A DNA stretch of 64,000 nt from Croceicoccus ponticola (GCF_004004515.1 NZ_RXOL01000001.1:124001-188000), one strand, 5' to 3'; shown: positions 1 through 7,432, counted from the stretch's first letter. Translations and numbers: made by a program. Notes: generated by a model from the letters alone, not told the origin.

Positions 1-399
1 CGGTTGATAATGAAACGGGGGCGGAATGGTTGCCTGGGTCATCAGGATGTCGCTTGCGGAACGCCAAGCGTTGGCGAGAGCGTTACCGGCCGGTTCCGGC
101 GGAGCATTCATGCCGGTCTCGACAGGCTGGTCAACCTCGACATTCGTGCTGGCCGGCTGTGTCAAGATGAAGCTGCCGCGCCGCCCTTCGCCGCCGATCA
201 GGCCACGTCGCTGCGCTTCACTGTAACCCCGGCTGACGGTGGTGAGATCAACCCCCAGCATTTCAGCCAAGGCTCGCTGCGGAGGCAATCTTGTGCCGGC
301 TGTCAATCTTCCAACGACAATGTCCTGCTCTATTGCATCGGCAATTGCGAGATACTTGGGTCCGGTGACGGAAGTTAGATCGGGTAGCCAGTTGTGCAT
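1..399 (-). CDS. MocR/PdxR-type GntR regulator with aminotransferase fold, N-terminal part
   Basis: Leftward gene entering from the left edge; the 133 codons visible are open throughout. The protein starts MHNWLPDLTS and carries a GntR winged helix over about residues 12-80: a KYLAIADAIEQDI helix, GTRLPPQRALAEMLGV, then TVSRGYSEAQRRGLI and a GEGRRGSFI wing. This layout is typical of MocR proteins, in which the DNA-binding head is joined by a linker to a PLP-dependent aminotransferase-like domain. The linker begins here (Pro-rich, residue 85 on) and the PLP domain lies outside the window. It is the third gene of a leftward set behind the DUF983 protein and a small protein, and is the natural candidate to bind the palindrome upstream of that set. 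Effector unknown; MocR proteins sense PLP, amino acids or amines. Family call is firm from the head alone, but no lysine or other PLP residue can be checked. Confidence 0.85.
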   Translation of the reverse strand, partial: MHNWLPDLTSVTGPKYLAIADAIEQDIVVGRLTAGTRLPPQRALAEMLGVDLTTVSRGYSEAQRRGLIGGEGRRGSFILTQPASTNVEVDQPVETGMNAPPEPAGNALANAWRSASDILMTQATIPPPFHYQP

Positions 400-432
400 G
401 GCAGGGCCTTACAGGAAATCCCTAGTTCGCGG

Positions 433-753
433 CTAGTCGCGGTGGAAAAAGGCTGGCCGGCCAAGGAGAACGTTCCGAGCCATCTCGCCCCTGTCGTGGG
501 CGGCGAGTGCGCCGCCAGGGCTCTCCTCGTCCCAAAAGGCGGGATCGACATACTGGCGAAGTGCATCGATTTGGCGTGCCGTCTGGTCCGCCTGCTCTTG
601 CAGCAGCGTCCTCGCGATGACAACTTCGGGAAAGTCGTCGCCTTCACCGGCAGCTACGAGCGCGCCTAGATCGGTCCGGCGCAGTGAGTTAAACATTTCC
701 GCGACTAAGTCTCGGGCGGCAGCAAGACCGTGCGAGGCCGCTAGATTACTCAT
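433..753 (-). CDS. Small hypothetical protein (106 aa) coupled to the DUF983 gene
   Basis: Product not recognised. The start at 753 was chosen because its ATG overlaps the stop of the upstream DUF983 gene (ATGAGTAA), a typical translational-coupling arrangement; a longer form from 789 would overlap that gene by 44 bases. The protein is soluble and mainly helical, starts MSNLAASHGLAAARDLV, and has a central stretch rich in Glu, Gln and Asp (ARTLLQEQADQTARQIDAL). It has no signal peptide, membrane segment or cysteine. It lies between the DUF983 membrane protein and the MocR regulator and is read in the same direction, so it probably belongs to the same transcript. Confidence 0.55.
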   Translation of the reverse strand: MSNLAASHGLAAARDLVAEMFNSLRRTDLGALVAAGEGDDFPEVVIARTLLQEQADQTARQIDALRQYVDPAFWDEESPGGALAAHDRGEMARNVLLGRPAFFHRD

Positions 754-1195
754 CGCCCACTTCCGGTCTGAGTTTTTTGGCGCTGGCATTGAGCTGCGCC
801 CACAGTTTCTCGGTGCCTGCCTCCTGCGCGTCGTTGGCGAATTGAGACGCGACGAGCCAGCCTTTGATCGGCTGCAGGGGGAATATGCAGCCGAAGACCA
901 GAAGCGGAAGGGAGGTTACAAGGTGCACCCAGAACGGTGGATCAAGAGCGGCTTGAATCCAGACAGCCACGAAGGTGAGGGGGAAGGCCACGATGCACAA
1001 CGAGAAAAATGCAGGACCATCGTCTGGAGCGGCGAAGCTGTAGTCGAGCGCACACACCGGGCATTGATCTGTGAGCTTGAGCCATTTGCGGAACATCCTG
1101 CCCTGTCCGCATCTCGGACAAAGCCCCTTCCATCCACATTTCAGGATCCAGGCAAACTTACCGTCGGAGGGTGCTACATTGAGCGACATTATCAT
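746..1195 (-). CDS. DUF983 family zinc-ribbon membrane protein
   Basis: A 149-residue protein of the DUF983 family. The N-terminal cytoplasmic part holds two CxxC pairs (CPRC near residue 28 and CPVC near residue 46) that look like a zinc ribbon. Two hydrophobic helices follow: about residues 62-80, from FFSLCIVAFPLTFVAVW, and 88-108, from WVHLVTSLPLLVFGCIF. The layout and the CGWKGLCPRCGQGRMF start are characteristic of the family, whose function is unknown. ATGs at 1195 and 1189 are both possible starts; neither has a strong ribosome site. It is the first gene of the leftward DUF983/small protein/MocR set and has a TTGACA promoter with an operator-like palindrome directly upstream. Confidence 0.8.
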   Translation of the reverse strand: MIMSLNVAPSDGKFAWILKCGWKGLCPRCGQGRMFRKWLKLTDQCPVCALDYSFAAPDDGPAFFSLCIVAFPLTFVAVWIQAALDPPFWVHLVTSLPLLVFGCIFPLQPIKGWLVASQFANDAQEAGTEKLWAQLNASAKKLRPEVGDE

Positions 1196-1223
1196 CTACC
1201 ACACAAACATAGAGAAGCTTTGT

Positions 1224-1252
1224 CTGCTATGTTTGTATGCATACAATGTCAA
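1224..1252 (-). promoter_or_regulatory. Promoter with palindromic operator in the -35/-10 spacer
   Basis: On the minus strand, TTGACA (1247-1252) is followed after exactly 17 bases by TAGCAG (1224-1229), a fair -35/-10 pair reading into the DUF983 gene. The spacer contains the perfect 14-base palindrome TTGTATGCATACAA (1233-1246). GntR-superfamily regulators bind short palindromes of this kind, so repression by the co-transcribed MocR protein is a reasonable inference. Confidence 0.55.
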
Positions 1253-1335
1253 TACAAAATAAAACATACTGCTGACATAACCTTGCATGCCAATCAGATT
1301 TTCAGTAAGCTGAAGGCCGGCATTTGCGAAATTCA

Positions 1336-1351
1336 CGTAGACGCGTCTACG
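1336..1351. repeat. Perfect 16-bp palindrome beside the tRNA-Met fragment
   Basis: CGTAGACGCGTCTACG is a perfect palindrome lying 6 bases before the tRNA-Met-like repeat at 1358. Its position beside a probable attachment site suggests a recombination or accessory-protein site, but it could be chance. Confidence 0.3.
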
Positions 1352-1357
1352 CGCTGT

Positions 1358-1410
1358 TTCCGTTGGGATCATAATCCGCGTGTCGGGGGTTCGAGTCCGC
1401 TCCGCTACCA
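1358..1410 (+). other. Degenerate tRNA-Met(CAT) 3' fragment, probable attachment site (left)
   Basis: This stretch reads as the 3' part of an elongator tRNA-Met gene. It has the anticodon arm GGGATCATAATCC with CAT in the loop, a T arm with GGGGGTTCGAGTCC, and an acceptor end CTCCGCTACCA. There is no 5' half, and the T stem is two bases short, so it is not a functional tRNA. A related copy lies at 4912-4963 in the same orientation. Integrative elements that use tRNA genes leave such 3' copies at both ends. Confidence 0.65.
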
Positions 1411-1796
1411 TTTTTGCAATAAAATCATAACTTTATACTCGTTCCCAAGACGGGAAGGCCGAAATGCATTTTACGCAAATAGGGCTAGTTTTGCGGTTCC
1501 GGTAAACCGGACCGCCAAACATGCTGATTTTGCTAGATGAGCATCCGATTCTGCATCCTTCGCTCAATACGATTCGCTGTCAGGCGTGCTAGCGGCATCA
1601 CAACATCACCTCTTTCACGACCCTGCGAGGGACGTTGACCTGATGGTTGAGATGGAGAGGGGCTGCTGGCGGCTTTAGCGTCCATCATCATAGAATATGC
1701 CATCCACGCTTGCGGGGCTCTTCCACGCTCGCTCTAAGCACTGACACGCCCGACAGTGATTGACGCAGGCACGTTTGGTCAGGATAGATCGATCCG
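1411..1796. other. Gene-free stretch with one strong hairpin
   Basis: No supported gene. At 1493-1515 there is an inverted repeat GCGGTTCCGGT / ACCGGACCGC with a two-base loop and one bulge, flanked by TTTTG and CAAAC. It may be a terminator or a recombinase accessory site just inside the left tRNA-Met fragment. The region is richer in A and T than the rest of the window near 1411-1530. Confidence 0.4.
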
Positions 1797-2162
1797 ATGA
1801 TGAAGCTACCCGTTCTTGCCGTTCTGTTGCTCGTCGCCGGGGCCTGCGCACCCGTGTCGCAACGTGAAGCGACCGCAGCATCGCTTCCAGCGGTCGAGAT
1901 GCGTGGACTGGCTTTTGCCCAGGCGCATTGTTCGGAATGCCACGCGGTGATTGCCGGTCAGGTTTCGCCTCTGGCCGAGGCGCCCCCATTCGAAGCGGTC
2001 GTCAACGTGCCAGGCCTGACCGAGGCGACGATCACGCCTTGGTTGCGCAATTCGCATAATTTTCCCGACATGATGAACTTCGCCATAGATCCAGCAGAGA
2101 TCGACAATCTGGCCGCCTACATGCTGTCCCTGCAAAACAGGAATTATGTGCCGCGTATTTGA
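1797..2162 (+). CDS. Small exported c-type cytochrome
   Basis: A 121-residue protein with an N-terminal signal sequence, MMKLPVLAVLLLVAGACA, that includes a possible lipobox (AGAC). One haem c site, CSECH, sits near residue 45. Near the C-terminus, NFPDMMNF supplies a likely methionine axial ligand, followed by the usual DNLAAYMLSL helix. This is a class I mono-haem cytochrome c acting in the periplasm or tethered to the inner membrane. ATGs at 1797 and 1800 are equally good. No oxidase or dehydrogenase partner is adjacent. It lies inside the tRNA-Met-bracketed segment, ahead of the arsenic genes and separated from them by an integrase scrap, so membership of the arsenic operon is doubtful. 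Confidence 0.8.
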   Translation: MMKLPVLAVLLLVAGACAPVSQREATAASLPAVEMRGLAFAQAHCSECHAVIAGQVSPLAEAPPFEAVVNVPGLTEATITPWLRNSHNFPDMMNFAIDPAEIDNLAAYMLSLQNRNYVPRI

Positions 2163-2257
2163 CGTGAACACTCTGCATTGCGCTTCAGGCCCGCATCTGG
2201 AGCCACTCATCTCATTTCGACTGCCATGGTGCCCATCTTCAAGCCGGTGAGGCTTGT

Positions 2258-2386
2258 ATGCGGGATCATGGACGGGGCGGCGCTTCGAGGTTTTCGTTGC
2301 ATGCCATGCGCCATGCAGCCGCATCGCAATTCATCGAGCAGGGGTGGCCGCCGGAGAAGATCCAAGTGATGTTGGGGCATTCCCGC
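2258..2386 (+). pseudogene. Remnant of a tyrosine recombinase (phage-type integrase) C-terminus
   Basis: One frame reads SLHAMRHAAASQFIEQGW followed by PPEKIQVMLGHS. This is the conserved catalytic end of tyrosine recombinases: the HxxRH box and the LGHS motif. The reading then diverges (RPRLALPRTAS) before the expected tyrosine, and nothing recognisable lies upstream, so roughly 40 residues of a 300-400-residue enzyme remain. It cannot be active. Its presence between two tRNA-Met 3' fragments supports an integrative-element origin for the surrounding arsenic module. Confidence 0.7.
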
Positions 2387-2416
2387 CCAAGATTGGCATT
2401 GCCAAGGACTGCATCT

Positions 2417-2440
2417 TTCGATATTACGATATTTATCGAA
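2417..2440 (+). promoter_or_regulatory. Probable ArsR operator
   Basis: TTCGATA (2417-2423) and its inverted copy TATCGAA (2434-2440) are separated by ten bases of A/T-rich DNA and end 15 bases before the arsR start. ArsR-family repressors bind A/T-rich interrupted inverted repeats of this type at their own promoters, so autorepression relieved by arsenite is expected. Confidence 0.6.
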
Positions 2441-2455
2441 TTATTGGATTAAGAG

Positions 2456-2812
2456 ATGCAAGCCAACCGCGTGATCCGCGCCCTTGCCGCCTTGGCGCAA
2501 GAGCACCGCCTCGCTGCATTTCGCCTGCTCGTTCAGGCGGGTGAGGACGGGATTGCCGCTGGCACCCTTGCCGATATGCTCGATGTGCCACCGTCCTCGA
2601 TGAGCTTTCATCTTGCCCAGCTCGCCAATGCCGGACTGGTTACGCAGCGTCGTGCAAGCCGATCGATTATCTACTCGGCGGACTATGCGGCTATGAACGG
2701 GTTGATGGGCTACCTGACCGAAAATTGTTGCGGCGGCGTATCTTGTTTTGGGAATGCTGCCGGCCTTCACTCGCTTGATCGAGAACCCGATCCTGAACGA
2801 AAGAGCGCCTGA
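2456..2812 (+). CDS. arsR: ArsR-type arsenic-responsive repressor
   Basis: A 118-residue winged-helix protein of the ArsR/SmtB family, first gene of the arsenic operon. Helix-turn-helix sequence runs through about residues 35-62 (GTLADMLDVPPSSMSFHLAQL) and is followed by the wing LVTQRRASRSIIYSA. The C-terminal ENCCGGVSC (around residues 88-97) supplies a cysteine cluster. A C-terminal cysteine-based arsenite site is common in alphaproteobacterial ArsR proteins, which lack the N-terminal CVC site of E. coli ArsR. The stop overlaps the start of the next gene by one base (TGATG). An interrupted inverted repeat directly upstream is the likely operator. Confidence 0.9.
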   Translation: MQANRVIRALAALAQEHRLAAFRLLVQAGEDGIAAGTLADMLDVPPSSMSFHLAQLANAGLVTQRRASRSIIYSADYAAMNGLMGYLTENCCGGVSCFGNAAGLHSLDREPDPERKSA

Positions 2813-3282
2813 TGAAACGCTTCCATGTGCATGTTGGGGTGACCAACATCCAAAGGTCGATTGCCTTTTATTCCAGCCTGTTCGGTGCCCAACCCGGCGT
2901 TGTGAAGTCCGATTACGCCAAGTGGATGCTTGACGATCCGCACATCAACTTCGCGATCTCGATGCGCGAAGATGCCGCCAAGGGCATTGAGCATATCGGC
3001 ATCCAGGTCGAGAACAAGGCCGAATTGGCCGAAGTCTATAGCCGCCTGAAAGATGCCGACCGCCCGGTGCTGGAAGAAGGCGCGACCACCTGCTGTTATG
3101 CGCATTCGGAAAAGTGCTGGATCGCCGATCCCGATGGCGTGGTTTGGGAAGCTTTTCTGACTGAAGGCGAAAGCACGACCTACGGCGGCAATCCCGACCT
3201 CAACCGGCTTGCGTCTCCCAGTGCCGCGGCAAGCGCCTGCTGCTCTCCGCAAATGGCCCCTGCCAAGACTTCCTCCTGCTGA
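2812..3282 (+). CDS. ArsI/CadI-like vicinal-oxygen-chelate dioxygenase (possible C-As lyase)
   Basis: A 156-residue glyoxalase/extradiol-dioxygenase-fold protein. Predicted metal ligands are a His near the start (KRFHVHVGV), His61 (GIEHIGIQ) and Glu113 (VVWEAF). The TTCCYAHSEKCW block has vicinal cysteines 94-95 and Lys101, which matches the organoarsenical-binding cysteine pair and lysine of ArsI C-As lyases; the same family includes proteins annotated as CadI. ArsI breaks the carbon-arsenic bond of trivalent methylarsenicals or aromatic arsenicals using Fe(II) and oxygen, giving arsenite. Three further cysteines lie in the C-terminal tail (ACCSP and the last residue). The position between arsR and arsC fits the role. 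Activity cannot be proved from sequence. Confidence 0.8.
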   Translation: MKRFHVHVGVTNIQRSIAFYSSLFGAQPGVVKSDYAKWMLDDPHINFAISMREDAAKGIEHIGIQVENKAELAEVYSRLKDADRPVLEEGATTCCYAHSEKCWIADPDGVVWEAFLTEGESTTYGGNPDLNRLASPSAAASACCSPQMAPAKTSSC

Positions 3283-3290
3283 GGCATTCG

Positions 3291-3791
3291 ATGTCCGACC
3301 GGCCACTCCACGTGCTGTTCCTGTGCACGGGCAATTCCGCGCGCTCGATCCTGGGCGAAGCCATTCTCAACCATGACGGCAAGGGCCGTTTCAAGGCATA
3401 CAGCGCCGGCAGCAATCCGACAGGCCAGGTCAATCCTTGGGCGATCAATACGCTCACGACGCTCGGTTATCCAGCGGATGGCTATAGCTCCAAAAACTGG
3501 AGCGAGTTTGCCCACGGGCCGGAGTTCGACTTTATTTTTACTGTTTGCGACAGTGCAGCGGCGGAAAGCTGCCCGGTCTGGCCGGGTCGCCCGACATCTG
3601 CGCATTGGGGTATTCCTGATCCGGCGGCAGTCGTAGCGAGCGACGCGGAAAAGGCAGCGGCCTTTCTCGATGCCTTTCGCATGCTCAAACGCCGTATCGA
3701 CCTGATGTTGGCGCTTCCGATTGCGGACTTTGAACAGGTTGCCCTGCGCGAAAAACTGCAGACAATCGGGCACGAAGCCGACACGCTATGA
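3291..3791 (+). CDS. arsC: Arsenate reductase, low-molecular-weight phosphatase type
   Basis: A 166-residue cytoplasmic protein with the P-loop CTGNSARS near residue 12, the LMW-phosphatase-type arsenate reductase signature. The family reduces arsenate to arsenite, usually with thioredoxin, through a cascade of three cysteines. The candidates here are Cys12, Cys86 ([12 protein letters not shown]) and Cys93 in the same loop. The DPA motif ([10 protein letters not shown]) supplies the general-acid aspartate. The four last bases overlap the acr3 start (ATGA), indicating coupled translation with the efflux pump that removes the product. Confidence 0.92.
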   Translation: MSDRPLHVLFLCTGNSARSILGEAILNHDGKGRFKAYSAGSNPTGQVNPWAINTLTTLGYPADGYSSKNWSEFAHGPEFDFIFTVCDSAAAESCPVWPGRPTSAHWGIPDPAAVVASDAEKAAAFLDAFRMLKRRIDLMLALPIADFEQVALREKLQTIGHEADTL

Positions 3792-4858
3792 ACGCGACGA
3801 CCGTTGACATCGACGCTCGCGCGGCAGGATTGGGCCTATTCGAGAAATGGCTTTCAGTCTGGGTCGGTGCGGCGATCCTTGCCGGGGTTGTGCTGGGCAA
3901 TCTTGCGCCTGGCACCTTCGCTTCTCTGGCGTCGGTCGAATACGCCTCGGTCAATCTTGTCGTTGCGGTGCTGATCTGGGCGATGATCTTCCCGATGATG
4001 GTCGCTGTCGACTTCGGAGCGATACGCCGTGTTGGCGACAAGCCGAAAGGGCTGATCATCACGTTGGTGGTCAACTGGCTGATAAAGCCTTTTACCATGG
4101 CCGCGCTCGGCGTGCTATTCTTCGAGGTTGTCTTCGCCGATTTCATCGCCCCTGCCGATGCACAGCAATATATCGCCGGGCTTATTCTCCTTGGAGCTGC
4201 ACCATGCACGGCGATGGTGCTTGTCTGGTCGCAACTTGTGAAGGGCGACCCAGCCTATACCTTGGTGCAGGTGGCAGCCAACGATCTCATCATGATCGTG
4301 GCCTTCGCGCCCATTGTCGCATTGTTGCTGGGCGTCACCGACATTGCCGTTCCATGGGAAACGTTGTTGTTGTCAGTGGCTCTTTACGTCGTCGTGCCAC
4401 TGGCCGTCGGGGCATATGTCAGGCAGCGCCTTTTGGGCAATCACAATGGTGACGAGAGCGCGGTATGCGCCTTCACCGGACGCATGAAGCCTTTCTCGAT
4501 CATCGGATTGCTGCTGACGGTGCTGCTGCTGTTCGGGTTTCAGGCCGAAACCATCGTCTCCCGTCCCCTGTTGATCGCACTGATAGCCGCGCCGATCGTC
4601 ATGCAAAGCTATGGCATCTTTTTCATCGCTTACGGCTGGGCCAAGGCATGGAAGGTGCCGCATGCTGTCGCCGCACCCTGCGCGCTGATCGGGACGTCCA
4701 ACTTCTTCGAGCTGGCAGTTGCGGTGGCAATCGGCTTGTTCGGGCTTGGGAGCGGCGCGGCCTTGGCAACGGTTGTTGGCGTTCTGGTTGAGGTGCCAGT
4801 CATGCTCTCGCTGGTTGCCATCGCTAATCGAACGCGCGGCAGTTTCGCTCTGCCATGA
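3788..4858 (+). CDS. acr3: Arsenite efflux permease Acr3
   Basis: A 356-residue inner-membrane protein of the Acr3 (bile/arsenite/riboflavin transporter) family with about ten hydrophobic segments. Family landmarks include the first helix [27 protein letters not shown], the segment [16 protein letters not shown] with the essential membrane cysteine, and [14 protein letters not shown] near the end. It extrudes arsenite using the proton gradient. Last gene of the arsR-arsI-arsC-acr3 operon; it starts inside the end of arsC and ends 53 bases before the right tRNA-Met fragment. Confidence 0.93.
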   Translation: MNATTVDIDARAAGLGLFEKWLSVWVGAAILAGVVLGNLAPGTFASLASVEYASVNLVVAVLIWAMIFPMMVAVDFGAIRRVGDKPKGLIITLVVNWLIKPFTMAALGVLFFEVVFADFIAPADAQQYIAGLILLGAAPCTAMVLVWSQLVKGDPAYTLVQVAANDLIMIVAFAPIVALLLGVTDIAVPWETLLLSVALYVVVPLAVGAYVRQRLLGNHNGDESAVCAFTGRMKPFSIIGLLLTVLLLFGFQAETIVSRPLLIALIAAPIVMQSYGIFFIAYGWAKAWKVPHAVAAPCALIGTSNFFELAVAVAIGLFGLGSGAALATVVGVLVEVPVMLSLVAIANRTRGSFALP

Positions 4859-4911
4859 CTTTTGATGGGTCAGGCTCGTTGTAAAACAACGTAGCCGTGT
4901 CCACTGTGCGC

Positions 4912-4963
4912 TTCCGTTGGAATCATAATCCGTGTTTCGGGGGTTCGTGTCCCTCCTCCGCAA
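4912..4963 (+). other. Degenerate tRNA-Met(CAT) 3' fragment, probable attachment site (right)
   Basis: Second copy of the tRNA-Met 3' part. It shares TTCCGTTGG, the anticodon arm GGAATCATAATCC and the T arm GGGGGTTCGTGTCCCTC with the copy at 1358-1410, same orientation, about 3.55 kb away. Here the T arm is complete but the CCA end is lost (CTCCGCAAACA). There is no 5' half. The two copies bracket the cytochrome, integrase remnant and arsenic operon. Confidence 0.65.
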
Positions 4964-5067
4964 ACACCGGGAACTGCTGCTTCTCGGCTTGCGGATCTGT
5001 TACCTTAATCGGATCGGCCCTTCGTTCGGTACGCCGACGCTATGGCCCACCTGAGTGGAGAGCTTTG

Positions 5068-5529
5068 ATGAACCGCAGGATTGGATCTTTCGCTCGTAAC
5101 GCTGGCGTTGCCTTTGCCATGTTGGTTGCCGCCTGCACGACGGCGGCTCAGGCGGCGTCATACGTGATGTATCGCGATCCGGGCTGTGGCTGCTGCCATG
5201 AATGGGCTGAGCATGTCCGCCACGATATGCAAGCAGAAGTCGAGATGCGTGAAGACATCCCGATGCCGCAGGTGAAGGCCGAGTTGGGCGTGCCTGACGA
5301 TCTGGTGTCATGCCATACCATGAAGGTCGATGGCTACGTCATCGAGGGTCATGTCCCGGCAAAGGAAATCCAGCGGCTGCTTCGCGAAAAGCCCCAGGAC
5401 GTCAAGGGTCTTGCCGTTGCCGGAATGCCGCTCGGCTCCCCCGGCATGGAGGTGGCTGGGCGCACTCAGCCCTATCAGGTCATCGCGTTCGGCGATTTCG
5501 GCCAGCGGGTGTTCGCCAGCTACGAATGA
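5068..5529 (+). CDS. DUF411 family periplasmic metal-binding protein
   Basis: A 153-residue exported protein. The start at 5068 places a signal peptide of about 33 residues (NRRIGSFARNAGVAFAMLV then an AQA cleavage region) before the mature domain. Family motifs are YRDPGCGCCHEW, which carries three cysteines and a histidine, then CHTMKVDGYVIEGHVPA and GLAVAGMPLGSPGME. DUF411 proteins are found beside copper and other heavy-metal resistance genes and are thought to bind metal in the periplasm; the exact role is not known. It stands alone just outside the right tRNA-Met fragment, so it may belong to an older neighbouring metal-resistance insertion. Confidence 0.85.
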   Translation: MNRRIGSFARNAGVAFAMLVAACTTAAQAASYVMYRDPGCGCCHEWAEHVRHDMQAEVEMREDIPMPQVKAELGVPDDLVSCHTMKVDGYVIEGHVPAKEIQRLLREKPQDVKGLAVAGMPLGSPGMEVAGRTQPYQVIAFGDFGQRVFASYE

Positions 5530-5707
5530 GAGCTCGTTGCCGCAGGGGCTTCCTGGCGGACAGTCCCCAGGCGAGCAAAGCAAGTGAACGCCGCGATTTG
5601 CCACTCGCTTCCGCGGTGGTGAAGGAGGCGCCAATCCTTTGAAACCCTGCGCATCGTGGACGGGCTTTCTCCCCGGTCGGCAGCAGCCGTCCCGTGGGCG
5701 ACGAACC

Positions 5708-6118
5708 TCATCGGTAGGGGATGAAATCGCCCAGGAAAACGACGCCAGTAGTGAATCCAAGCGTTTGATCCATCGTCCGGACAATATCCTGCTTGCAGAG
5801 CTGGCCACCTGAACGCTCGACGACCAGAACGTCACTGCTGTCGAGCGAACGCGGATTGTCCGGCCGCGCAACATAAATCGTGCTGCCTGCGTCATAGACC
5901 AAGGCGGTTCCATCGATCACGATCAGCCGATTGCTCAGCATCGCAGGAATGCAGCTTTGTGGTTCGCCAGCGGTCTTGCCTCGTAGCATCTCGGCAAGTC
6001 TTGCATCACCCTTTGCCGAGGGCGCTCGCGCCTCGGTGTGCGTGCAACCGGCGGCCAAAGTCAGGGCAAGCGCGATTGGCGCAGCCAGCGAAAGATGGAT
6101 TCGATCTGGAGGTCTCAA
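5708..6118 (-). CDS. Uncharacterised exported lipoprotein-like protein (136 aa)
   Basis: The N-terminus has a signal sequence ending LALTLAAGCTH, a good lipobox with cysteine near residue 24. The mature part contains LRGKTAGEPQSCIP, then LIVIDGTALVYDAGSTIYVARP and LCKQDIVRTMD, a small beta-rich domain with two cysteines that recurs in sphingomonad hypothetical proteins. No ATG fits. The start TTG at 6118 is preceded by AAGGA at suitable distance, whereas the TTG at 6124 lies directly on it. Function unknown. It stands alone on the minus strand. Confidence 0.65.
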   Translation of the reverse strand: MRPPDRIHLSLAAPIALALTLAAGCTHTEARAPSAKGDARLAEMLRGKTAGEPQSCIPAMLSNRLIVIDGTALVYDAGSTIYVARPDNPRSLDSSDVLVVERSGGQLCKQDIVRTMDQTLGFTTGVVFLGDFIPYR

Positions 6119-6124
6119 GGTCAA

Positions 6125-6531
6125 TTCCTTCCATATCAGTTCAAAGGCGGGTTTATCGGGCGTCCGCTATACCACAATCTGCGCGACCGCCCTCAATTGG
6201 GAGATGACCGAACAGCTTCACGCGATGGCTGATGCCGAACTGAGAAAGCCGTTGCTGGTGCACGGTGGTGAGCGTGAGGCGCGATGCTGGCGGTGGGCAA
6301 TGTTGTCGCGGGTTTCGTCTCGGAGGCAAGAGGCACGATCGATGCCACAAATGTTTCCTCGTTCGGAAGCTGACGAAAATATATCGACGAGCGGTCAAGC
6401 GGATGATCGGGCAAGCGGGGAGTTCTAACCTGACTTCTTTCGCGCCTCCGCCGTGCAGGGCGTGTGATAAAGGCGATGGCTGTGTTGTGAAGGCCGAGAC
6501 CCTGTCGTTTGAACGCGGTGCGGTGCGGCGT
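6125..6531. other. Gene-free stretch
   Basis: About 400 bases between the lipoprotein start and the end of the LysR gene. All frames are poor (arginine- or proline-rich shadow readings) and no family was recognised. No clear terminator or repeat was seen. It should hold the promoter of the lipoprotein gene at its left end. Confidence 0.4.
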
Positions 6532-7410
6532 TCAGATCGCCGGAAAATCCACCTCGATCGCCTTGCGGAGTTCATGGCCGCTCGACTTCATGACCCGTGC
6601 CAATGCCCGCATCGAATTTGACGGCGCGCCTTTCTTTGCCAGCAGGGCAAATTCGATATCGCCGAGATCGGGCAATTGCCCTGCTGGCAGGGGCACGAGA
6701 CTGGACGGGGCCAACGATTGCGCGTGGGGCGCGACGCCAAGTCCGGCGATGGCGGCAGCATGCACGCCGCTTTGACTGCCGCTCGTACACACGATGCGCC
6801 ACGAACGGCCATGTCGGCCAAGGCTGGTGAGCGCAGCCGATCTGGTGAGGCTGGGTGGAAACAGCACCACCAGGGGGACCGGACTATCGGGGGCGAGCCG
6901 CAGGCTGGGCGCAGCAAGCCATACGAGAGGTTCGCGCCAAACCAGCTCGCCGAAGTCTTCGCCCACCCGGCGCTTCAGAAAGATCAGATCGAGATCGCCC
7001 GCATCGAGTTGCTGGCGCAAAACCTCGCTGAGCCCGACGGTCAGTTCGAGTTCCACCATGGGATGCGCTGTCGTGAAACTGCGCAGCACTTGCGGTAGTC
7101 CGCGCAGGACGATGTCTTCGGAAACGCCGAGCCGGACCCGCCCGTGGATTTTCTCGCCCGCAAAATGGTGCATGGCTTTGGCATTTGCATCGAGGATCAC
7201 TTGCGCGAAACTCAGCATCGCTTCCCCCTCGCTGGTCATCCGAACCGAATGCGTGTCGCGGATGAAAAGCCGCCGACCGCATCGTGCCTCCAACTTGCGG
7301 ATGTGCTCGCTTATGGCCGGTTGCCCGATGCCCAGCCGGTCGGCGGCAGCGGTGAAATTCTTCGTCGTGGCGACGGTTACGAAGCTGGTGAGCCACTTTG
7401 GATCGAACAT
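6532..7410 (-). CDS. LysR-family transcriptional regulator
   Basis: A 292-residue LysR regulator. The start at 7410 gives the usual N-terminus (MFDPKWLTSFVTVATTKNFT) with the winged helix-turn-helix in the first 60 residues (AAADRLGIGQPAISEHIRKLE). The longer start at 7437 would run into the operator-like box. The effector domain begins near residue 85 (HGRVRLGVSEDIVLRGLP) and is typical in length. It is divergent from the transporter gene at 7534, the classic LysR arrangement, so it probably controls that gene. The ligand is unknown. Confidence 0.9.
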   Translation of the reverse strand: MFDPKWLTSFVTVATTKNFTAAADRLGIGQPAISEHIRKLEARCGRRLFIRDTHSVRMTSEGEAMLSFAQVILDANAKAMHHFAGEKIHGRVRLGVSEDIVLRGLPQVLRSFTTAHPMVELELTVGLSEVLRQQLDAGDLDLIFLKRRVGEDFGELVWREPLVWLAAPSLRLAPDSPVPLVVLFPPSLTRSAALTSLGRHGRSWRIVCTSGSQSGVHAAAIAGLGVAPHAQSLAPSSLVPLPAGQLPDLGDIEFALLAKKGAPSNSMRALARVMKSSGHELRKAIEVDFPAI

Positions 7411-7432
7411 GTCACGCCCTCGCAAACCGATC

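Noticed and set aside
1358-1410. A functional tRNA-Met gene
   Set aside because: The D arm and 5' acceptor strand are missing and the T stem is two bases short; only the 3' half is present.
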